Shown here in pieces: positions 59,179 to 64,000 of a stretch of 64,000 nt of DNA. The notes under the pieces are model-generated. The model saw only the letters and a list, made by a program, of their open reading frames with translations, was not told where the DNA came from and did no database searches. Origin of the DNA: DASXQK01 sp963724385. GTDB taxonomy: Bacteria > Pseudomonadota > Alphaproteobacteria > Dongiales > Dongiaceae. The DNA lies in the NCBI GenBank assembly GCA_963724385.1, contig CAVRUJ010000002.1, forward strand, positions 1,178,001-1,242,000. The letters run 5' to 3'. Position numbers and translations under genes: made by a program. The stretch's first letter is position 1, and each line of letters starts with the position of its first letter.

Positions 59179-59842
59179 CCTGATCCAGGAAGGAACCATC
59201 GGGTTGATGGAAGCAGCCACCCGGTTCGATCCCGACCGGGGCTTGCGCTTCTCCACATATGCCACCTGGTGGATCAGGGCCGCGATGCAGGACTTCGTCC
59301 TGCGCAACTGGTCGATCGTGCGCAGCGGCACGACCGCGGCCCAGAAGAGCCTGTTCTTCAATCTACGCCGCCTGCGCCAGCGCATCGCCGATCCGACCCG
59401 CCGGACCATGAGCGAACCGGAAATCCAGCGTATGGCCGATGCCCTCGGCGTGAATCCGCGCGAGGTCGAGGCGATGGAGCAGCGCCTGGCCGCCGCCGAC
59501 AGCTCGCTGAACGCGCCGCTCGGCGAAGCGGGCGAGGAGAGCTGGCAGGACAGCCTCGCCGACGACCGTCCGACGCCGGAGGAGACCGTCAGCGACGCCG
59601 ACGACCGGGAGCACCGCCATGGCCTGCTCGCCGCCGCCTTGGAGCGGTTGCCGGCACGCGAGCGGCGCATCATCCAGGCGCGCCAACTGGCCGAGGCCAG
59701 CGTCACCCTCGAAGAACTCGGCCGCGAGCTGGGGGTAAGCAAGGAGCGGGTCCGCCAGCTGGAGCGGCGCGCGTTTTCGCGCCTGCGCAAGGACCTGCTG
59801 GCCGGCGCGGACAGGCCTACTGCACCGGCCTGCGCGCCTTGA
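58958..59842 (+). CDS. rpoH: RNA polymerase sigma-32 factor
   Basis: A 294-residue sigma-70-family heat-shock sigma factor. Region 2 is DLIQEGTIGLMEAATRFDPDRGLRFSTYATWWIRAAMQDFVLRNWS, and the RpoH box is AAQKSLFFNLRR near residue 128. Region 4.2 is EELGRELGVSKERVRQLERRAFSRLRKDL. GGGGGGAGGAG precedes the ATG. Alphaproteobacteria often have two RpoH copies; the neighbours suggest RpoH2, but this cannot be shown here. Confidence 0.95.
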   Translation: MAERADGRLDQAETRFIRDCMRAPYLDRAREQALALAWRDQRDQGAFGELVLAHLRLVVAGALRLRGYGLPVGDLIQEGTIGLMEAATRFDPDRGLRFSTYATWWIRAAMQDFVLRNWSIVRSGTTAAQKSLFFNLRRLRQRIADPTRRTMSEPEIQRMADALGVNPREVEAMEQRLAAADSSLNAPLGEAGEESWQDSLADDRPTPEETVSDADDREHRHGLLAAALERLPARERRIIQARQLAEASVTLEELGRELGVSKERVRQLERRAFSRLRKDLLAGADRPTAPACAP

Positions 59843-60413
59843 GGGCGGCCGTCAGGGTCCCGTCGTCGAGATAGTCGAGTTCGCCGCCCACCGGCAGGCC
59901 ATGGGCGAGGCGGGTGACGGTGATCGGCAAACCTGCCAGCCGGTCGGCGATGTAATGCGCCGTGGTCTGGCCTTCCACCGTGGCGCCGGTCGCCAGCACC
60001 ACTTCCTTGATGGCGGGATCGGCAGCGCGCCGGACCAGCTGGGCGATGCCGAGTTGTTCAGGCCCGACGCCGTCGAGGGCCGAGAGCGTGCCGCCCAGCA
60101 CGTGGTAACGGCCGCGGAAGGCGGCGCTGCGCTCCAGCGCCCAGAGATCGCCGACTTCGGCGACGACACAAATCACCCCCGGATCTCGCTTCGCATCGCG
60201 GCAGATGGCGCAGGGATCCTGGCTATCCAGATTGGCGCAGACACCACAGCTCTTCACCGTCTCCGCCGCCTCGGCCAGCGCCGTCGCCAGAGGCCGCATC
60301 AGGGAATCGCGCTTCTTCAACAGGTGCAGCGCCGCGCGCCGGGCCGAACGCGGCCCAAGCCCGGGGAGCCGAGCCAGAAGCTGGATCAGTCGCTCGAGAT
60401 CGCTCGCCGCCAT
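59817..60413 (-). CDS. recR: Recombination mediator protein RecR
   Basis: RecR, 198 residues, loads RecA with RecF and RecO. LLARLPGLGPRSARRAALHLL is the helix-hairpin-helix, CGVCANLDSQDPCAIC the zinc finger, and the TOPRIM region contains VVAEVGDLWALERS and ATGATVEGQTTAHYI. It converges with rpoH and overlaps its end by 26 bases. It lies downstream of ybaB, the conserved dnaX-ybaB-recR order. Confidence 0.96.
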   Translation of the reverse strand: MAASDLERLIQLLARLPGLGPRSARRAALHLLKKRDSLMRPLATALAEAAETVKSCGVCANLDSQDPCAICRDAKRDPGVICVVAEVGDLWALERSAAFRGRYHVLGGTLSALDGVGPEQLGIAQLVRRAADPAIKEVVLATGATVEGQTTAHYIADRLAGLPITVTRLAHGLPVGGELDYLDDGTLTAALKARRPVQ

Positions 60414-60432
60414 GGGTGGCCGGGGGTCAGCC

Positions 60433-60756
60433 CTAGAAAGGCAGCTTCATGCCGGGCGGGAGCGGCAAGCCGCCGGTGAGCTTGCTCATCTCGCTCGCCA
60501 TATGGGCTTCGACCTTGTCCTTGGCGTCCTTGGCCGCGGCGCGGATCAGGTCTTCCAGCACCTCCACCTCGGCCGGATCGAGCAGCTTGGGGTCGATCTT
60601 GACCGAGCGCATGTCGCCCTTGCCGTTGAGGGTGACCTTGACCATGCCGCCGCCGGCCTGGCCCGTCATTTCGATCCGCTCCAGCTCGGCTTGCATCTCG
60701 GCCATGCGCGCCTGCATGGCCTGGGCCTGTTTCATCATCTGGCCGAGATTCTTCAT
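60433..60756 (-). CDS. ybaB: YbaB/EbfC family nucleoid-associated protein
   Basis: A 107-residue YbaB/EbfC DNA-binding protein. MKNLGQMMKQAQAMQARMAEMQAEL and the VTLNGKGDMRSVKIDPKLL segment are diagnostic. The ATG at 60756 overlaps the dnaX stop (ATGA). The tail GGLPLPPGMKLPF is typical. It sits between dnaX and recR. Confidence 0.95.
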   Translation of the reverse strand: MKNLGQMMKQAQAMQARMAEMQAELERIEMTGQAGGGMVKVTLNGKGDMRSVKIDPKLLDPAEVEVLEDLIRAAAKDAKDKVEAHMASEMSKLTGGLPLPPGMKLPF

Positions 60757-62471
60757 GAGTTCTCCTCCGCCTGCTCCGAGGCTTGTTCGGAATCGGCCGC
60801 GGGCGCGATCTCGAGGTTGCGCACGGCCTCGATCGCGCTGCCGGGAAACAGCGCCAAAGCCGCCTGGACCAAGGGATGGCGCTCGGCCTCGGCCTTGACC
60901 GCATCGGCCGCCGCCGCAGCCTGCTGTTCGAGGCTCGCTTCGCCGGGCTCGCCTGAGATCGAGACGATCCAGCGCCGCCCGGTCCATTCCCCCAGACGCT
61001 GGCCGAGCTTGTTGGCGAGATTGGCCGGGGCCTGCGGACCCGGCCGGAATTCGATCCGCCCGGCCTCGAAGCGCACGAGATGCACGTGCCGGGCGAGATT
61101 GGTCCTGAGAATAAGGTCGCCCTCGGCATCGGCCAGCGCCACGACCTCGGCGAAGCTCTCCGGCATGGGCCGCGCAACTGGCGCCGCGCTGGGCAGCGCG
61201 GCCGGTGCGCTGGTCTCGCCAACGGCGCGGGCGACCGGTGTGGGCGTCGAGGCGACGGGCTGAACGGAGGATGCGGCTGGCGCATTTCCGCCCGGCTCCG
61301 CGTTATCCAGCAGGCGCCGGGCAAGTTCGCCCGGCGGCGGCATGTCGGCGGCATGCATCAGGCGGATCAGAACCATCTCCGCCGCCTGAAGCGGCGAGGG
61401 CGCACCCTGGGTCTCGGCCAAACCCTTCAGCAGCATTTGCCAGCATCGGGTCAGGACCGGCAGGCTGAGCGCGCTCCCGATCGTCCGTCCGCGCCGACGC
61501 TCGATCTCGGAAGCGGCCGGATCATCCGCCGCTTCGGGCGCCAGCTTGATCCGGGTCAGCCAATGGGTGAGGTCGAGAAGGTCCTGGATCAGCAGCGCCG
61601 GGTCGGCGCCGGACTGGTAGAGCTCGCCCACCAGCGCTAGGGCCGGCGCGGCCTGGCCCTTCATCAGCAGATCGAAAAGATCGAACACCCTGGAGCGGTC
61701 GACCAGCCCCAGCATGTCGCGCACCTTGTCCTCGCCGATCTCGCCTTCGCCCAGCGCCAGCGCCCGGTCCAGCAGGGACAGCCCGTCGCGCACCGACCCG
61801 TCGGCCGCCCGCGCGATGAGGGCGAGCGCCGGCGGCGTCACCTTGGCGCCCTCGGCGAGGGCGACGCGGCCGTAATAGGCGCCGAGCGTGGCCGCATCGA
61901 CCCGGCGCAGGTCGAAGCGCTGGCAGCGGGAGAGCACCGTCACCGGCACCTTGCGGATGTCGGTGGTGGCGAAGATGAACTTGGCATGGCTCGGCGGCTC
62001 TTCCAGGGTCTTCAACAAGGCGTTGAAGGCCTGGGTCGAAAGCATGTGCACTTCGTCGATGACGTAGACCTTGAAGCGCGCCTCGACCGGCGCGTAGCGC
62101 ACGCCGTCGATCAGCTCGCGCATCTCGCCGACGCCTGTCCGGCTCGCCGCGTCCATCTCGATCACGTCGATATGGCGATCCTCGGCGATGGCCTTGCAAT
62201 GGATGCATTGGCCGCAGGGCTCGGGCGTCGGCCCGCCCTTGCCGTCGGGGCCGATGCAGTTGAAGGCCCGGGCGAGGATGCGCGCCGTCGTCGTCTTGCC
62301 CACGCCGCGCACGCCCGTCAGCATGAAGCCCTGGGCGATGCGGCCTGCGGCGATCGCGTTGGTGAGCGTGCGCACGAGCGCTTCCTGGCCGATCATGTCG
62401 GCGAAGGTCGCCGGCCGATACTTGCGCGCGAGCACGCGATACGGCGTAGCGGTGGTGGGTGCGTCGGTCAT
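60753..62471 (-). CDS. dnaX: DNA polymerase III subunits gamma/tau
   Basis: DnaX, 572 residues, is the clamp-loader ATPase. The P-loop is GVRGVGKTTTARILARAFNC, the zinc site contains C-(x)-C in PEPCGQCIHCKAIAED, and the Walker B is YVIDEVHMLST. The arginine-finger SRC is in VTVLSRCQRFDLRRV. Domain III and a Pro/Ala-rich linker (SSVQPVASTPTPVARA) precede the tau C-terminus. No obvious frameshift signal for gamma was located. The SRP RNA gene is directly upstream on the same strand. Confidence 0.96.
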   Translation of the reverse strand: MTDAPTTATPYRVLARKYRPATFADMIGQEALVRTLTNAIAAGRIAQGFMLTGVRGVGKTTTARILARAFNCIGPDGKGGPTPEPCGQCIHCKAIAEDRHIDVIEMDAASRTGVGEMRELIDGVRYAPVEARFKVYVIDEVHMLSTQAFNALLKTLEEPPSHAKFIFATTDIRKVPVTVLSRCQRFDLRRVDAATLGAYYGRVALAEGAKVTPPALALIARAADGSVRDGLSLLDRALALGEGEIGEDKVRDMLGLVDRSRVFDLFDLLMKGQAAPALALVGELYQSGADPALLIQDLLDLTHWLTRIKLAPEAADDPAASEIERRRGRTIGSALSLPVLTRCWQMLLKGLAETQGAPSPLQAAEMVLIRLMHAADMPPPGELARRLLDNAEPGGNAPAASSVQPVASTPTPVARAVGETSAPAALPSAAPVARPMPESFAEVVALADAEGDLILRTNLARHVHLVRFEAGRIEFRPGPQAPANLANKLGQRLGEWTGRRWIVSISGEPGEASLEQQAAAAADAVKAEAERHPLVQAALALFPGSAIEAVRNLEIAPAADSEQASEQAEENS

Positions 62472-62499
62472 GTGGGGCGCGGGCCGGTGGATCAGCGGT

Positions 62500-62595
62500 G
62501 GGAGACCGGACGACGACCCGCGCGGAAACTCGTTACGGCTGCTTCCTTCCGGACCTGACCGGGTTGGCGAGACGCACGCCCGCCGCCGGCCTCCC
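62500..62595 (-). ncRNA. ffs: Signal recognition particle (4.5S-type) RNA
   Basis: A 96-base RNA on the minus strand. The SRP core GGTCAGGTCCGGAAGGAAGC followed by AGCC is present at about 62534-62562, with the symmetric internal loop and GGAA tetraloop. GGGAG at the 5' end pairs with CTCCC at the 3' end, and CCGG pairs with CCGG next to it. It sits between dnaX and nudC, the common place in alphaproteobacteria. It partners with Ffh and the FtsY encoded at 53394-54344. Confidence 0.93.
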
Positions 62596-62704
62596 GCAGA
62601 CAATATCGGGCCTGATGCCGGGCTTCGCAAGGGCGTTCGCAGCCGTCCGGCCGACGCCGCCAGGACGATTGCCGCAGGGCTGCCAGCATGCGAGGTTTCG
62701 AGCG

Positions 62705-63616
62705 ATGACTCGCGAGGAAGCCAATTTCTATGTCACCTCGGCCCTTGATCGCGCGGGCCAACGCCGGCGCGACGAGGCCTGGCTGGCCGAGCGCCTCGCC
62801 GATCCGCAGAGCCTCCTGCTGCCGGTCTGGCGCGGGCAGAATCTGCTGCGCGATTCGGACCAACCCACGGCCGCCATGCTGGCCCGTACCGAGGCGGCGG
62901 AGCTCATCCAGGCGGCGCCAGCGGTAGCACTCCTGGGCCTGGTCGGCGAAGTCGCCCATTTCGCCGTCGACGTGTCGCATCACGCTGAACCTCCGGCGCT
63001 GCCCGGCGCCCGCTTCGCCGACCTACGCAGCGTGGGCGCCATCATGGGCCGCGAGGAAGGCGGGATGCTGGCCTATGCCCGCGGCCTTATCCATTGGCAT
63101 CAGCGCCACCGCTTCTGCGGCGTCTGCGGCAGCCCGACCGAGAGCCGCGAGGCGGGGCATATGCGCCGGTGCAGCAATCTCGCTTGCGCCGCCGAGCATC
63201 ATCCGCGCACCGATCCTGCCGTCATCATGCGCATCGAGCACCAGGGCCGGATCCTGCTCGCCCGCCAGAAGCAATGGCCGCCGGGCATGCATTCGGTGCT
63301 GGCCGGCTTCGTCGAGCCGGGCGAAAGCCTGGAGGACACGGTGCGCCGCGAGGTGGCGGAGGAGGCCGGCCTGCCGCTCGCCGACGTCGCCTACCACTCC
63401 TCACAGCCCTGGCCCTTCCCGGCCTCGATCATGCTGGGCTTTACCGCGCGCGCCCTCCACGACGCCATCGAGGTCGATGGCGAGGAGCTGGAAGAGGCGC
63501 GCTGGTATACGCGCGAGGAGCTGAAGGCCTCGCCCGAAAACGAAACCTTCCGCCTGCCCCGGCGCGATTCGATAGCCCGGCGCCTGGTGGATGACTGGAT
63601 CGCCGGCCGGCGGTAG
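62705..63616 (+). CDS. nudC: NADH pyrophosphatase NudC
   Basis: NudC, 303 residues, cleaves NADH and deNADs capped RNA. The zinc ribbon is CGVCGSPTESREAGHMRRCSNLAC. The Nudix box GFVEPGESLEDTVRREVAEEAGL and the SQPWPFPAS NudC motif are intact. An unusually long N-terminal part (residues 1-105) is present, as in alphaproteobacterial NudC. It starts 109 bases past the 5' end of the SRP RNA in the opposite direction, and converges with the GATase gene, four bases away. Confidence 0.94.
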   Translation: MTREEANFYVTSALDRAGQRRRDEAWLAERLADPQSLLLPVWRGQNLLRDSDQPTAAMLARTEAAELIQAAPAVALLGLVGEVAHFAVDVSHHAEPPALPGARFADLRSVGAIMGREEGGMLAYARGLIHWHQRHRFCGVCGSPTESREAGHMRRCSNLACAAEHHPRTDPAVIMRIEHQGRILLARQKQWPPGMHSVLAGFVEPGESLEDTVRREVAEEAGLPLADVAYHSSQPWPFPASIMLGFTARALHDAIEVDGEELEEARWYTREELKASPENETFRLPRRDSIARRLVDDWIAGRR

Positions 63617-63620
63617 GGCG

Positions 63621-64000
63621 TCAGGCGTGCCGGCGCTGGCGATGCGGCCGTTCGGCCCAGGCGCGGCGCTCCTGCACCAGGTCGAGCCAGCGGCCGGTGA
63701 CGGAACGGCAGAAGGCCGCACCCTCCTCGAAATGGGCCTCGACCGACCGGACGACGTCGGCGGCGACGATCTCGGCGAGCTCGCCGTAATGCCGCTCGAC
63801 CGAGCCCCAGCAATCGCGGGGGAAATTGCGCGCGTCGGCCTCGGTCACCTCGAAATGGAACTGGAAGCCGTAGGTCGTCCGCCCGACCCTGAGGCCCTGG
63901 TTGGGGCAGGTCGGGTTCGACATCAGGCGCACCGCGCCCGCCGGCAATTCGAAGCTGTCCTCATGGAGCTGCATGATCTTGCAGTCGGGGGCAAGCCCCT
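63621..64000 (-). CDS. Class I glutamine amidotransferase domain protein (partial)
   Basis: Only the C-terminal 125 residues or so are inside the window; the coding continues past 64000. Visible are DCKIMQLHEDSFELPAGAVRLMSNPTCPNQGLRVG and the His-Glu pair of the triad in YGFQFHFEVTEADARN. The nucleophile cysteine would lie upstream, out of sight. The type resembles the small stand-alone GATase1 proteins (YfeJ/GuaA-like), with a C-terminal helical extension. Exact role unknown. Confidence 0.85.
   Translation of the reverse strand, partial: GLAPDCKIMQLHEDSFELPAGAVRLMSNPTCPNQGLRVGRTTYGFQFHFEVTEADARNFPRDCWGSVERHYGELAEIVAADVVRSVEAHFEEGAAFCRSVTGRWLDLVQERRAWAERPHRQRRHA

Noticed and set aside
1..64000. 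CRISPR array, prophage, toxin-antitoxin or defence island
   Set aside because: No regularly spaced repeats, phage structural genes or recognisable defence genes were seen anywhere in the window.

Overview
The window reads as a stretch of chromosome from a GC-rich alphaproteobacterium. Supporting signs are a plant/proteobacterial-type GshA, UbiA and UbiD, a sigma-32 protein with the RpoH box, a CarD-family regulator, an SRP RNA gene beside dnaX, a DUF2852/DUF3035/DUF4170 complement, and palindromic TAGAGCA repeats of the kind common in Rhizobiales and their relatives. Order-level placement (Rhodospirillales or Rhizobiales-like) is inference. Almost all of the window is housekeeping. The only clear mobile element is one IS481-family insertion. 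No tRNA, rRNA, CRISPR array or prophage was seen.

Layout. 1-2961: DUF2852 gene, then the minus-strand operon ispH-thrB-rnhA. 2962-3727: dual-CDGSH Fe-S protein and a lipoprotein. 3791-8919: tandem glycine riboswitch controlling gcvT-gcvH-gcvPA-gcvPB, followed by a diamine-type acetyltransferase. 9093-12085 (minus): periplasmic protein, gshA, and a frameshifted rsmE. 12136-15998: ubiA and a protein-lysine methyltransferase-like gene, then two palindromic repeats, one hit by the IS481 element, then a tandem-DUF4170 gene and an oxygenase-like gene. 16056-20912: ubiD, GNAT, pmbA/tldE, a family-2 glycosyltransferase and an RmlC-like epimerase. 20909-26852: an envelope lipid block (diacylglycerol-kinase-like, LpxH-like phosphoesterase, GT4 glycosyltransferase, DUF374 acyltransferase, kdtA, lpxK). 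26863-34560: xseA, purD, an FAD oxidoreductase, tadA, a homocysteine methyltransferase-like gene, a PuuD-like amidotransferase, an RluB-family synthase and rsmD. 34643-37355: a periplasmic copper cassette (DUF2946, YcnI, CopC-CopD fusion). 37348-47385 (minus): MFS, mutL, DUF3035 lipoprotein, lspA, ileS, ribF, a MaoC hydratase and an amidase. 47446-56150: nhaA, MFS, small secreted protein, hutD with a newly noticed 54-codon upstream gene, dapF, mtaB, ftsY, an FkbM methyltransferase and an EamA exporter. 56220-64000: NUDIX, fdxA, carD, a phosphoesterase-like gene running into rpoH, recR-ybaB-dnaX with the SRP RNA, nudC, and a partial glutamine amidotransferase cut by the window end.

How the parts work together. 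Glycine cleavage is under its own glycine sensor. The lipid block covers Kdo transfer and the lipid A 4'-kinase, plus likely glycolipid steps. The copper cassette is a three-gene co-oriented unit with secreted metal-binding proteins feeding a membrane CopD. dnaX-ybaB-recR and ileS-lspA are tightly overlapped translational units. The most interesting observations are: an IS481 transposase whose stop codon and last residue come from the target duplication; palindromic repeats whose TAG feet end three different genes; a one-base break in rsmE at the SAM-binding knot; a six-G run that probably hides the stop of the gene before rpoH; the small ORF coupled to hutD; and TGC-rich inverted repeats around the promoter of the MaoC hydratase gene. 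I found no strong evidence for a wholly new multi-gene system.
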